64,000 bases of DNA from Opitutaceae bacterium (GTDB taxonomy: Bacteria > Verrucomicrobiota > Verrucomicrobiia > Opitutales > Opitutaceae), in the NCBI GenBank assembly GCA_028284385.1, contig JANQRT010000058.1, positions 186,001 through 250,000 of the forward strand. The letters run 5' to 3'. The notes beneath the pieces are model-generated. The model did not search any database. It was not told where the DNA came from and saw only the letters and a list, made by a program, of their open reading frames with translations. The translations under genes were made by a program, and so were the position numbers. Shown piece after piece: positions 24,580-33,731 of the stretch (position 1 is the stretch's first letter; each line of letters opens with the position of its first letter).

Positions 24580-26169
24580 CTACTTTTGCCCTACCGTAAT
24601 GGTATGCTCTTCGATAAGCTCTTTTAATTCAGAGAGATGGGCTCGCAATTGTTTGAGTCTAGCGAGATCTCGATTGCTCAGGCTGATACTCTTGCCTGTA
24701 GAGAGGGTGCCCAAAATGATTGCGAAAACCTCGTCGCCTGAAGCGACAGGGAGGACAATGAAGGAGTTCGTGTTGCTGAAGATGGAAATCCACTCCGGTA
24801 TGACCGACTTGATTTTCCCCGCATTGATGTCCTGGATCAAAATGTCCTCTTTTCGTGCTATGGAAATGCTGAAGACGTCCTTGTTTTTCGTCGAGATGAG
24901 GGGGCGATTCTTGATTTTATTAAACAACAACCCACATCCGTATCTCGCCGAATAATTAGAGGGATCGAAGTCTTCCTGAAGGAAAACCATGCAGCTTTTC
25001 AAATCGAGGCCTATTTGTATGGCCTGCACGATCGCGGCGTAGACTTCGTTCAGATCTACAACGGACCCAGGAGACGTCATTTCTGAAATTCTCCGGATAG
25101 CTTTCTCATGTTGTTCCTCGGCGTGTTCCTCCCTCTCCTCTTCGGAGAGTTCAGCAAATGTCTTGGCCCTGGGAGTCTTTGTAATTTGGGCGTCTGAAGG
25201 TCTTGCAGGGAGATGTTCGCCGCTAACTCTAGCTCTAATCTTTTGAGAAGAAGGTGACGACATGTCGCTCATGCCTACGGCTCGATTGAAGATCTGCAGA
25301 TCCATGTCAATCTCTACCAAGGCCTGATTTACGGTCTCCAATTCGATGGAGATGCTTTGGCTAAATTTCCGAAGCACCTCGCGGATAGCATCATTGAAAT
25401 GATCAGGCTCCACCGATTCGTCAAACGAGCGCTCGCATAGCTGCATGGACAGCTCAGATACGATTAGAATCTGCTCCTCGGGTCTCTCGGCCTCTCTTGC
25501 CATCAGGTCCTTGGGCACCGGTTTTAACGAGGTCATGATGGCCTTGGGAAGGCTAGTCGACTGTAGAAGTCGTTGACCGAGCTCAAGCGGAGTCAGTCCG
25601 AAAATTTGATAAAACGCTTCTTTCTCATCTCCTATGCGCATCGCAAGAGACTTCGCATCCCGATATTGCTCGATCAGAAAAGTGGTCATGAGCAACTTGC
25701 CGTAGTTACGTAGCGACGCGCAGACGAAAGCCAGTTCCGGATCGATCTTGTTTGGCAGTTTCTGGATCAGATTCTGGGCCATTAGGCCGCTGCAAACGGA
25801 GATCGCGGCCATTTCCCTGTGCTCATAGGAATTCAGTCGATGGCCTGCATTTTCCACCAGCAGAATAGAGATAGCCAGATTGCGAATCTTTTCGAATCCG
25901 ACCGTGTGAATAGCCTCGGTAATGGTCGTTATCGGCATTCCGCTTGGATTGAATCCAAGGGTATTCGAGGCGCTGATAACCTTTTCAGTTATGGTTGGAT
26001 CTCTGCCTATGAGTTGGGAAAGCTCTGAAACCGAGATGGAAAAGGCCTTGGCTGCCAACTCTTGAATGATTTGAACGATTTCATTGATAGCCGTCGACTG
26101 CTCTTCCTCCAAGGCCTGCTCAATGCGGGAAATGGTTTCTTCTGCTAGATCGTTATTCATTCTTGGCAA
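24580..26169 (-). CDS. HDOD-GAF signalling protein
   Basis: A 529-residue cytoplasmic protein. An HDOD domain spans about 20-215 (ELSQLIGRDPTITEKVISASNTLGF, ITEAIHTVGFEKIRNLAISILL, LAFVCASLRNYGKLLMTTFL). A charged linker (about 330-365, EERE/EEQHE-rich) follows, then a GAF-like sensor domain (about 370-515, IGLDLKSCMVFLQED, SNTNSFIVLPVASGDEVFAIILG). HDOD-GAF proteins are usually signalling adaptors that bind a small ligand or partner kinase; no enzymatic residues are visible. It diverges from the RNase Y gene. Confidence 0.85.
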   Translation of the reverse strand: MPRMNNDLAEETISRIEQALEEEQSTAINEIVQIIQELAAKAFSISVSELSQLIGRDPTITEKVISASNTLGFNPSGMPITTITEAIHTVGFEKIRNLAISILLVENAGHRLNSYEHREMAAISVCSGLMAQNLIQKLPNKIDPELAFVCASLRNYGKLLMTTFLIEQYRDAKSLAMRIGDEKEAFYQIFGLTPLELGQRLLQSTSLPKAIMTSLKPVPKDLMAREAERPEEQILIVSELSMQLCERSFDESVEPDHFNDAIREVLRKFSQSISIELETVNQALVEIDMDLQIFNRAVGMSDMSSPSSQKIRARVSGEHLPARPSDAQITKTPRAKTFAELSEEEREEHAEEQHEKAIRRISEMTSPGSVVDLNEVYAAIVQAIQIGLDLKSCMVFLQEDFDPSNYSARYGCGLLFNKIKNRPLISTKNKDVFSISIARKEDILIQDINAGKIKSVIPEWISIFSNTNSFIVLPVASGDEVFAIILGTLSTGKSISLSNRDLARLKQLRAHLSELKELIEEHTITVGQK

Positions 26170-26412
26170 TGTAAGTTACATCGACCGTAACCTTCTGCGG
26201 TAGAGGGTGTTTTCTCCTATCTAAATGAATTTTTACCTAGGATAATGTTCTCACTGAGGGATGAGTATCGTTAACTCTGGTATTCGAAGCCAAGTTCCCA
26301 TTGCAACGCCACTCATCGGCCGAGTCTACCTTCTGGGCCAATGGACTGTGCCCCAGCGGCTGGCTATCAGGTTGAGATTGATTTTTAAGCCTTTGGCTTT
26401 GATAGTCGCTCT

Positions 26413-26440
26413 GAGATCCCCACTGCCGGGATCTCGTTTT
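26413..26440 (+). terminator. Terminator-like hairpin just before the RNase Y start codon
   Basis: GAGATCCC-CACTGCC-GGGATCTC forms a perfect 8-bp stem at 26413-26435 followed by GTTTT. It ends about 4 nt before the ATG at 26444. It could be a leader attenuator, a translation-blocking hairpin or an RNase processing site. It would lie inside the gene if the more distal in-frame start at 26261 were used. Confidence 0.45.
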
Positions 26441-26443
26441 GGT

Positions 26444-27979
26444 ATGACCGAAATGTTATTGGCAACGATCGCCGCAATGGCTGCAGGATTCGCAATCGCG
26501 TTCGCTGGCGGTATGGTGGTGTCGAGGAACCGACGCAAATTAGCCAATCAAGAGGCGGCATCAATTCTGGATCTTGCTAACCGAGAGGCTGAAATCGCCG
26601 CTAAGGAAGCGCGTTCCGAGCTGCAGGTCGAACTCGACCATAAGCGTAGCGATATGGAAAGCGAAGCCCGCCGCATGGAGGTTGAGATTGATCTGAAATT
26701 GAAGGAATTCAAGTCGCACGAAGAGTCCCTTGCCGCCTTGGATCACGATCTGCGTCTTCGCGAGGAAAGCATTGAGCAAGAGCTTAAAGAGGTGCAGGAG
26801 AGCAAACGCAACTTGCTTGAGCTGAATGAGAATTCCCGACGAACGATGACCAATCTTGCGTCGATGGATGTTGAGGAAATCAAGAAGGAACTGCGGGCCC
26901 AAGTCGCTTTGGAATGCGATGACGAGCTGAAACGGATGAAGAAGGACATTCTGGAACGGTCCGAATCCCAGGTTCAACGCGAAGCCCAGAGCGTTCTGCT
27001 TACCGCTATGCAACGCATCGCTAGCAAGCCGAATAGCGAGATCAGCGCTTCGGTCGTTCAATTGCCCAACGACGATATGAAAGGGCGGATTATCGGGCGA
27101 GACGGCCGCAACATCAAATGCTTTGAAACGGCGACCGGCACCACTCTGCTGATCGACGAAACCCCTCAAATGGTTCTGATTTCCTCGTTCGATCCAGTGC
27201 GAAGGGAGGTCGCCAAAGTCGCCCTGGAAAACCTGGTTTCAGATGGACGTATCCATCCGGCCACTATCGAGGAATTCGTTCAAGACGCGCGTAATGACGT
27301 TGATCAGATCGTGTCGGGAGCAGGGGAAGCCGCTGTTAGTCAGTTGAAGATTTCAAGGCTGCATCCGGATGTCGTAACCATTCTCGGAAAGCTGAAATTC
27401 CGAGCGGCCTATTCCCAAAACGTCCTAGAGCATAGTGTTGAAGTAGCTTATCTTTGCTCGTTGATTGCTTCGGAGTTGGGCTTGGATCCTAACATTGCGA
27501 AGAGAGCGGGTTTGCTGCATGATATAGGGAAGGCTATCGATGCCGAATACGAGGGTAGTCATGCCACCATAGGCGCTGATTATGTTAAGTCCAAAGGTGA
27601 AGACGACATCGTCGTCAACGCGGTTGCCGCCCATCATAATGAAGTGCCAGCTGCCAGTATTTATGCCGGGATCGTTATACTTGGCGACACAATCTCGGCC
27701 GTTAGACCCGGCGCCAGGGCCGAGTCTATGTCCGCCTACATTGATCGCCTCAAAGCCTTGGAAGACTTGGCCTTGAGTTTTGAAGGCGTGAAAACCGCTT
27801 TCGCCATACAGGCTGGAAGAGAGGTTCGTGTGGTGCTCGATCCCAAGGCCATGAGTGATGAAAAGGCTCAAGACCTATCGCGTCAGCTCCGCCAGAAAGT
27901 TGAAGACGAATTGCAGTATCCCAGTTCGATAAAAATAACGGTCATTCGCGAGCAACGCTTCATCGAAACCGCTAAGTGA
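26444..27979 (+). CDS. rny: Ribonuclease Y
   Basis: A 511-residue membrane-anchored endoribonuclease that initiates mRNA decay. An N-terminal membrane segment (about 3-24, MLLATIAAMAAGFAIAFAGG) is followed by a long charged coiled coil (about 40-200). Then come a KH RNA-binding domain (KGRIIGRDGRNIKCFE) and an HD domain (LEHSVEVAYLCSLIA, then LLHDIGKAID) with the catalytic His-Asp pair. The frame is open back to 26261, but I prefer 26444. That start gives the usual length (about 510-520) and puts the anchor at the very N-terminus. The extra 61 residues upstream look unlike the family. Confidence 0.95.
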   Translation: MTEMLLATIAAMAAGFAIAFAGGMVVSRNRRKLANQEAASILDLANREAEIAAKEARSELQVELDHKRSDMESEARRMEVEIDLKLKEFKSHEESLAALDHDLRLREESIEQELKEVQESKRNLLELNENSRRTMTNLASMDVEEIKKELRAQVALECDDELKRMKKDILERSESQVQREAQSVLLTAMQRIASKPNSEISASVVQLPNDDMKGRIIGRDGRNIKCFETATGTTLLIDETPQMVLISSFDPVRREVAKVALENLVSDGRIHPATIEEFVQDARNDVDQIVSGAGEAAVSQLKISRLHPDVVTILGKLKFRAAYSQNVLEHSVEVAYLCSLIASELGLDPNIAKRAGLLHDIGKAIDAEYEGSHATIGADYVKSKGEDDIVVNAVAAHHNEVPAASIYAGIVILGDTISAVRPGARAESMSAYIDRLKALEDLALSFEGVKTAFAIQAGREVRVVLDPKAMSDEKAQDLSRQLRQKVEDELQYPSSIKITVIREQRFIETAK

Positions 27980-27985
27980 TTCGCT

Positions 27986-28438
27986 TTATTGGGAGCTTAG
28001 ATAGGCTATCAGCTGATTGGCCTTCAGCCTCAGTTGATCGCTTGCTTTTCTGGCCATGGTTTCATTGCGATCATGACCAGCGATATGAAACTTGGATGCA
28101 ATGGTCTTCAAATCCTGAATAATTGGATACGCTTGCTCTTGCTTGTCCTCGGGAAGGATCTCCGATAGACGTTCAATGGCTGAGGTGAGAGCGATCTCAA
28201 GGTGATGCATTTCCCCGAATTTTCGGTCATTGGTGGCCGATTCGGTTTCCTCTAGCAATGTATTCAGATGTTGGACGATCTGTTCCAAGTCGAGTTGTTT
28301 GAGCTCGACTGTCTCGTAAGGCTTCGTATCTCGAGCCTCGTCGTGAACATCGGGAGCGCTTTGCCCGCATCCCGTAAGAGCAGCCATTGCCATGGAGGCT
28401 GTAATGAGCCATCCGCATAGTTTAATGATTCGTTTCAT
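27986..28438 (-). CDS. Small lipoprotein of unknown function
   Basis: A 150-residue protein with a lipoprotein signal (MKRIIKLCGWLITASMAMAALTGC; lipobox LTGC), so it is probably anchored in a membrane facing the periplasm. The mature part is alpha-helical with heptad-like hydrophobics (LEQIVQHLNTLLEETES, HHLEIALTSAIERLSEIL, ASDQLRLKANQLIAYL), resembling a four-helix bundle. I do not recognise a family. Its ATG overlaps the stop of the HisN-like gene by 4 nt, so the two are translated from one mRNA. It is convergent with rny, 6 nt apart. Confidence 0.7.
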   Translation of the reverse strand: MKRIIKLCGWLITASMAMAALTGCGQSAPDVHDEARDTKPYETVELKQLDLEQIVQHLNTLLEETESATNDRKFGEMHHLEIALTSAIERLSEILPEDKQEQAYPIIQDLKTIASKFHIAGHDRNETMARKASDQLRLKANQLIAYLSSQ

Positions 28439-29199
28439 GGATTAAGAATTGATAAGACTTGTTCGTGTAAGTCGACGTTCGCCGCTACAATAGAGTTCCC
28501 TTTCGTCGGGCTGTTTCCCTGCCAGTCCGTTATCCTGGCTCCTGCCCCTTGAACTATTGGAATGAGCGCCATAATATCCCAGGGATTCATGATCGGGTCG
28601 AGCATGATGTCGGCTTTTCCCGTGGCCAATAGATAGTAGCCATAGCAATCGCCCCAGGTCCTTGTCATCTTCGCCTGTTTGGCCAGGTTCAGGAAAGCGG
28701 TTTGGTTCTGGTAGGCCTCAATCGATAGGAAATCCGTTAATAGAAGGGTGGTCTGATTCAGAGAAAGTCCAGATCGAGCCTGAGCTACGCGTTCATTCAC
28801 ATAACAGGATTTGCCGTCTCCTCTGATCCGCTTGCCCAAGGCGGGAAAATTGATGCACCCAAATACGGGTTCGCCCTCTTTCAGAAGCGCGATCATGGTG
28901 CCGTACAACGGGCAGCCTGAGGCAAAGGTCTTGGTTCCGTCAATCGGGTCGATGACCCATACATAGTCCGCCTTGGCGTTTTCCGAGTCGAATTCCTCTC
29001 CGACAATTCCATGCTCGGGGTAAAGGACTTGGATGGCTTCTCTGATGTCCCTTTCAGTCTCTCGATCCGCTACCGTTACGGGTGTCTCGTCGCTTTTCTC
29101 CTCGATGGCGAGATCAGGATTTTCGTATGCCGCCAGTATTATCTTTTCCGTTTCCGAGCACAGTTTTCTGGTAAATTCGTCAAATTCCTCAAATTGCAT
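28435..29199 (-). CDS. Inositol-monophosphatase family phosphatase (HisN-like histidinol phosphatase)
   Basis: A 254-residue Mg-dependent phosphatase. The metal site is formed by EEFDS, WVIDPIDGTKTF (the IMPase signature DPIDGT) and the later WDIMALIPIVQGAGARITDW motif. The pattern fits the HisN subgroup that dephosphorylates histidinol phosphate, or a closely related sugar or inositol phosphatase. The subgroup cannot be fixed by eye. Length is normal (about 255-265). No other histidine biosynthesis gene is in the window. It is coupled to the small lipoprotein gene downstream. Confidence 0.87.
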   Translation of the reverse strand: MQFEEFDEFTRKLCSETEKIILAAYENPDLAIEEKSDETPVTVADRETERDIREAIQVLYPEHGIVGEEFDSENAKADYVWVIDPIDGTKTFASGCPLYGTMIALLKEGEPVFGCINFPALGKRIRGDGKSCYVNERVAQARSGLSLNQTTLLLTDFLSIEAYQNQTAFLNLAKQAKMTRTWGDCYGYYLLATGKADIMLDPIMNPWDIMALIPIVQGAGARITDWQGNSPTKGNSIVAANVDLHEQVLSILNP

Positions 29200-29259
29200 A
29201 CGCTGGCTTTACATTGGTTCAGTCCATTGATTCATTAAAGAAGAAATCTTTAAATTCGA

Positions 29260-29931
29260 ATGAGCATACTCTGGGACGAAATTCCGATTCACGTAATCGA
29301 TTTCGAGGGCAGTCCGCAATGCGGAATTGTAGAGTTTGGCGTCGTCTCTCTCAGAGGGGCTAAGATTGAAAGCAAGCATACCCGCCTTTGTCGTCCCAAA
29401 GCGGCGATTCCCAGAAACGAGCAAGCCCTACACCGGATAGATTCCGAAACGGCCCAACAGGAGGCACCCTTCCTAGCCGAATGGGATCTTTTTGCAGATC
29501 TGCGCGAACAGGGTCCATTGGCTGCCCACTTCGCTTCGGCTGAAAATTCGATGCTCAAATCCGCATTTCCTTATCCTCGCCTCTCTCCTGACTGGACCAA
29601 TCCTCCGAGAAAAATCGCGCTCTGGGGACCTTGGCTAGATACTGGGGGACTGTATAGAGATTTTGGTGACGATGGATCATCGCTGAAACTGGAAGATCTC
29701 GTTTTGAGACATGAACTCCAGGATGATCTGGATGGTTTGGCCGAGAAATGCTGCCCTGATGGTCGAATTGGCTACCACCGCGCCCTTTACGACGCCTTGG
29801 CTAGCACTTTGCTTTTAATTAACTACTGCCAGGAACTATGCGATGAGAAACCCACGCTGCGACAGCTTATCGCTCGCAGTCAGGGAAGCGCCGAAAAACG
29901 CCAGGAAGTCGAGCAGCAGAGATTGTTTTAA
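29260..29931 (+). CDS. DnaQ-like 3'-5' exonuclease family protein
   Basis: A 223-residue protein with the DEDD exonuclease pattern. Exo I is VIDFEGSPQCGIVEFGVV (the Asp-x-Glu metal ligands). A middle segment, GPLAAHFASAENSMLKSAF, has the His-containing exo II-like block. Exo III-like is GYHRALYDALAS (His-x5-Asp-like arrangement). Such proteins degrade single-stranded DNA or RNA ends, but no polymerase domain is attached. It diverges from the HisN-like operon with 60 nt between starts and converges on the ABC-F gene with 6 nt between stops. Confidence 0.82.
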   Translation: MSILWDEIPIHVIDFEGSPQCGIVEFGVVSLRGAKIESKHTRLCRPKAAIPRNEQALHRIDSETAQQEAPFLAEWDLFADLREQGPLAAHFASAENSMLKSAFPYPRLSPDWTNPPRKIALWGPWLDTGGLYRDFGDDGSSLKLEDLVLRHELQDDLDGLAEKCCPDGRIGYHRALYDALASTLLLINYCQELCDEKPTLRQLIARSQGSAEKRQEVEQQRLF

Positions 29932-29937
29932 GGACTT

Positions 29938-31881
29938 CTACAGTTCGCTAAGAGCTTCTTCCTCTTCGGATATCCTGTCGCTTAGATGGCTCCATTCCTC
30001 GTAGCAGCTTTCCAGATCTTCTTTAATCTTGTCGTATTCAATCATTGCCGACCTAGGGTCGCCTGCCTGTTGGAAGAAGGAGGCATCGGACATCTGCTCT
30101 TCGAGTTCTTGCTGCCGCGACTCAAGTTTGCTGATACGCTGTTCAAGCGTCTTGCTTCGATTCCTTAAGGGAGCTATCTTCTTTTGGGCCTCCGCTCGCA
30201 AGCGACGGCGTTCTTTGGGCGATGCGACCTGTTTCGAGGCCGCTTCTATCTTTTCCCTTTTCGGAGCCTCCTCGGTGATCATTTCCAAATGTGTCAGATA
30301 ATCGGATACATTTCCTGGAAAGATGGATAAGCCGTCCGCCCGTACTTCGAGGACTTTGTTCACAATAGGATTAACAAAGGCTCGATTATGAGACACTATC
30401 AGAAACGAGCCTCCGTAGGCGTCGAGAGCCCCCTGAAGGGCTCGTTGCGATCGCATGTCGAGGTGATTAGTGGGTTCGTCGAGAATGAGAAAATTGGATT
30501 TGCGGGTGAGTATCTTCGCCAAAGCCAAGCGATTGCGCTCCCCTCCGGAAAGCACACTTACTTTTTTGAATACGTCGTCTCCATGAAAGAGAAAGCCTCC
30601 GAGAATCGAACGCAGTCGCGTTTCCGTTTCGCCATCGGTCGAGCGCTCCAGCGTTTCAAGAGCGGTTAGATCTTGGTCTAGCTCCTCTGCCTGATGCTGA
30701 GCGAAGTAGGCCATATGCGTATTGCCGCCAATGATACGTTCTCCAGATTGGTATTCCTCGACGCCTGCCAGCACTTTGGCGAGAGTGGATTTGCCAGCTC
30801 CATTAACGCCAACCACCGCAATGCGATCGCCTCGCTCGATTCGCAAATCAGCTTTATCGAGTACCACTAAATCGCCGTAGGCTTTCTTGAGATTCTCGAT
30901 TTCGATAATCTTCTGACCACTACGAGGCGGAGTCGGGAACTCGAATGCGATGGAGCTCTCGTCTTGTTCGATTTCGATCAGCTCGATTTTATCCAAAGCT
31001 TTAATACGGCTTTGGACTTGTGTGGCCTTCGTGTTTTTGGCGCGGAATCTATCGATGAAACGCTGCGTTTTCTGAATCTCTCGTTGCTGGCTTTTATATG
31101 CCTTTTCGAGCTGTTCTTTTCTCAGTCGGCTCTCTTTTTCGAAGTATGAATAGTTCCCGGCGTAGCTGGTTAGCCTTCCCTGTGAAAGCTCGAAGGTCTT
31201 TTGGCAAAGCTCGTCCAGAAAGGCTCGATCGTGAGAGACGAGCAATAAGGATCCTTCGTAGCGTTTAAGGTAAAGCTCCAGCCAGCGTTGCGAAGTAAGG
31301 TCGAGATGGTTAGTTGGCTCGTCCAGAAGAAGCAGTGAAGGCCGGGCGAGTAGAAGTTTGGCTAGGGCGATCCGCATTTGCCATCCGCCGCTGAACTCTT
31401 CTGTAGGCCGATTCATATCGCTCATTTCGAAGCCTAGCCCAAGCAAGACTGATTCGATGAGAGAGGGCAGTTTGGAAACTTCGTGATCCTCCATCTCGTG
31501 CTCCCAAATGCCTATCATTTCAAGGGTTTCCGCATACTCCTCGCTATTCGTATCTAAATTATGTATACGCTCACCTGCCTCGTCTATCTTTGCCTTTAGC
31601 TCGTTGATGTTTTCAAAAGCGGATTCGGCTTCCTGGAAGAGGGTATTGCCTGTCAACGAAATGCCGTCCTGGGGAAGGTAGCCGACCGTAGCGTTTTTAG
31701 CGAAGTCGATTTTGCCAGCGTCTGGCTGCTCTGTTCCCATGAGCATACGAAGCAGCGTGGTTTTCCCCGCTCCGTTGGAGCCCACCAAGCCTATGCGATC
31801 CCGTGGGCTTATGTTAGCCGAAATGTCTCTAAAAATATATCGCTCGCTATACTGCAGCTTTAGATTGCGGATGGCGATCAT
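29938..31881 (-). CDS. ABC-F family ATPase (Uup/YheS-like)
   Basis: A 647-residue soluble protein with two ABC ATPase domains and no membrane segments. Walker A motifs are GLVGSNGAGKTTLL (first half) and GVNGAGKST (second). Signatures are FSGGWQMRIALAKLL and LSGGERNRLALAKIL, each followed by LDEPTNHLD. Between the domains is the helical linker typical of ABC-F (LRKEQLEKAYKSQQREIQKT). The C-terminus is a coiled coil (about 570-640). ABC-F proteins act on the ribosome or on DNA-associated processes; the C-terminal coiled coil favours the Uup/YheS side. It precedes the sufSU pair's downstream end by 3 nt on the same strand. Confidence 0.94.
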   Translation of the reverse strand: MIAIRNLKLQYSERYIFRDISANISPRDRIGLVGSNGAGKTTLLRMLMGTEQPDAGKIDFAKNATVGYLPQDGISLTGNTLFQEAESAFENINELKAKIDEAGERIHNLDTNSEEYAETLEMIGIWEHEMEDHEVSKLPSLIESVLLGLGFEMSDMNRPTEEFSGGWQMRIALAKLLLARPSLLLLDEPTNHLDLTSQRWLELYLKRYEGSLLLVSHDRAFLDELCQKTFELSQGRLTSYAGNYSYFEKESRLRKEQLEKAYKSQQREIQKTQRFIDRFRAKNTKATQVQSRIKALDKIELIEIEQDESSIAFEFPTPPRSGQKIIEIENLKKAYGDLVVLDKADLRIERGDRIAVVGVNGAGKSTLAKVLAGVEEYQSGERIIGGNTHMAYFAQHQAEELDQDLTALETLERSTDGETETRLRSILGGFLFHGDDVFKKVSVLSGGERNRLALAKILTRKSNFLILDEPTNHLDMRSQRALQGALDAYGGSFLIVSHNRAFVNPIVNKVLEVRADGLSIFPGNVSDYLTHLEMITEEAPKREKIEAASKQVASPKERRRLRAEAQKKIAPLRNRSKTLEQRISKLESRQQELEEQMSDASFFQQAGDPRSAMIEYDKIKEDLESCYEEWSHLSDRISEEEEALSEL

Positions 31882-31884
31882 CTG

Positions 31885-32322
31885 CTACGAGGAAGGTTTT
31901 AATGCTTCGCTCAGAGCTTCCCAAGGCAAGGTGGCGCAGCGAATTCGACCGGCGAAGGCCTTCACGCCGCTTAGAGCGCCGAGGTCCTCTCCATCTTCAA
32001 AGGGCAGGTTCGCGGAGCCATCGTTCATCCATCCAATAAATTCGCTTGCCGCTTCGCGAGCAGCATCGGTGGTCATGCCAACCACCTTTTCGGTTAGCAT
32101 AGAGGCGGAAGCCATGCATATGGCGCAGCATTGCGCTTCGAAAGCGACATCTTTCAGTTGATTGTCATCAATCTTCAAATACATCGAGATTTCGTCTCCG
32201 CACAGCGCGTTGGCTAGAAAGATTTTTCGGGTAGGTTGATTGATGGCTCGCTTGTTGCGAGGCTCGCGGCTATGCTGCATCAATATCCGCTTGTATAAAT
32301 CCTGCGGATCTTGCGGCATCAA
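31885..32322 (-). CDS. sufU: SufU-type iron-sulfur scaffold / zinc sulfurtransferase
   Basis: A 145-residue protein. Conserved cysteines appear as ALCGDEI, EAQCCAICMASAS and IRCATLPW, the three-site pattern of SufU. SufU accepts sulfur from SufS and passes it to the Fe-S assembly complex. Its start overlaps the sufS stop by 4 nt (ATGA type), so SufS and SufU are made together as in Gram-positive-type SUF systems. SufBCD are not in this window, so they must be encoded elsewhere. Confidence 0.92.
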   Translation of the reverse strand: MMPQDPQDLYKRILMQHSREPRNKRAINQPTRKIFLANALCGDEISMYLKIDDNQLKDVAFEAQCCAICMASASMLTEKVVGMTTDAAREAASEFIGWMNDGSANLPFEDGEDLGALSGVKAFAGRIRCATLPWEALSEALKPSS

Positions 32323-33581
32323 CCGAAAAGCGTATTCACTTTCTTGAGCCCATCAACGAGAGCGTCCACGTCCTGATGGTTATTATAAAGAGAAAACGAT
32401 GCTCTTGCCGTCGCGACGACGCCCAATCTTCTCATGAGCGGTTCACAACAATGGTGTCCCGATCTGACGGCCACGCCTTCCGTATCCAAAACTGTACCTA
32501 TATCGTGCGGATGAGCGTTCTCCATGACGAAAGAAATAGCTCCTGCTCGCTTTTCGAAATCGCCAATCACTCTCAGGCTGGGAATTTCATCCAGCCGCTT
32601 CAAAGCGTAGATCATCAATTTCGCCTCGTAGTCTTCTATCACATCTCGACCAACGGACTCGATGTAGTCGACGGCAGCTCCTAATCCAATGGCTCCTGAA
32701 ATGTGAGGCGTTCCCGCTTCAAAACGAGATGGAGGTTCCTTGTAGGTTGTGCCTTCGAAAGTGACATGCGAGATCATATCTCCACCCCCTTGATACGGTC
32801 GCATGCCCTCGAGTCGGGAAAGTTGCCCATAAAGAGCTCCGATTCCCGTGGGACCGAACATTTTGTGCCCTGACAAGACCAGGAAGTCGCAATCCAGTTC
32901 TTGAACGTCGACGGTAGTGTGCTGCACGGCCTGAGCGGCGTCCACCAGGGTAGGGATGCCTTGATCCTTTGCAGCCGCTATGAGCTCCTCGGCGGGATTG
33001 ATCGCGCCGATGGCATTGGATACGTAAACGAAAGAGAGAAGCTTGGTTTTCGGGCCAAGTAGATTCTTCAAAGCTTCTGTATCCAGTTGTCCATTGTCCG
33101 TCACTGGAGCGATTTTTAGAATCGCTCCCGTTCTATCGCACAGCAGCTGCCAGGGAACGATATTGGCATGATGCTCCATATGCGTGATGACGATCTCGTC
33201 TCCAGCTTCTACGATTGGTTCTACGAACGAATGAGCTACCAAATTGATGGCTTCCGTAGCTTGCCGAGTAAACACGATTTCAGCCGAGTCAGCAGCATTC
33301 AGATAAGTAGCCAACTTTTGGCGCGCCTCCTCGTAGGCTCCAGTAGCTTCCGTGCTCAGGAGGTGTACGCCTCGATGGATGTTGGCATTTTCGTACTCGT
33401 AGTATCGGGTAAGGGTATCGATGACGCTTTGCGGTTTCTGAGTGGAGGCCGCATTGTCCAGATAGACCAGTGGCTTGCCATTAACCTCTCGTTTGAGAAT
33501 CGGAAAATCCTTTCGAGCGTTCTGCAGCGCCGTTGGGATCTCCGGTGGAGCTAGCTTTTGATTTCCCTCAATCATTTTCAT
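32319..33581 (-). CDS. sufS: Cysteine desulfurase SufS
   Basis: A 420-residue PLP-dependent enzyme that takes sulfur from L-cysteine for Fe-S cluster assembly. Key parts are VYLDNAASTQKP, HMEHHANIVPWQ, the PLP-lysine region VLSGHKMFGPTGIGALYG, and the active-site loop RSGHHCCEPLMRRLG with the persulfide cysteine. The length matches group II desulfurases (about 405-420). It is translationally coupled to sufU downstream, the expected sulfur acceptor. Confidence 0.96.
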   Translation of the reverse strand: MKMIEGNQKLAPPEIPTALQNARKDFPILKREVNGKPLVYLDNAASTQKPQSVIDTLTRYYEYENANIHRGVHLLSTEATGAYEEARQKLATYLNAADSAEIVFTRQATEAINLVAHSFVEPIVEAGDEIVITHMEHHANIVPWQLLCDRTGAILKIAPVTDNGQLDTEALKNLLGPKTKLLSFVYVSNAIGAINPAEELIAAAKDQGIPTLVDAAQAVQHTTVDVQELDCDFLVLSGHKMFGPTGIGALYGQLSRLEGMRPYQGGGDMISHVTFEGTTYKEPPSRFEAGTPHISGAIGLGAAVDYIESVGRDVIEDYEAKLMIYALKRLDEIPSLRVIGDFEKRAGAISFVMENAHPHDIGTVLDTEGVAVRSGHHCCEPLMRRLGVVATARASFSLYNNHQDVDALVDGLKKVNTLFG

Positions 33582-33731
33582 AAGATTATTCTTTCACAAT
33601 AGGCAAAACAAGCGAAAGTTGGCTGTCCAACTAAATAGCTGTCATACTTTGCCCAAGAGCAGGTCAGGATTTCGTCAATAAATCCAAAGGAAGCGCTTGC
33701 TTCCCGAATTAGCGAGTCCCATATACCCCTA

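Noticed and set aside
26261..26443. In-frame 61-codon N-terminal extension of RNase Y
   Set aside because: It moves the membrane anchor away from the N-terminus, makes the protein longer than the family, and contains a terminator-like hairpin.
26561..27169. 202-residue antisense frame inside rny
   Set aside because: It lies entirely within a well-supported gene on the opposite strand; long antisense frames are common in codon-biased genes.
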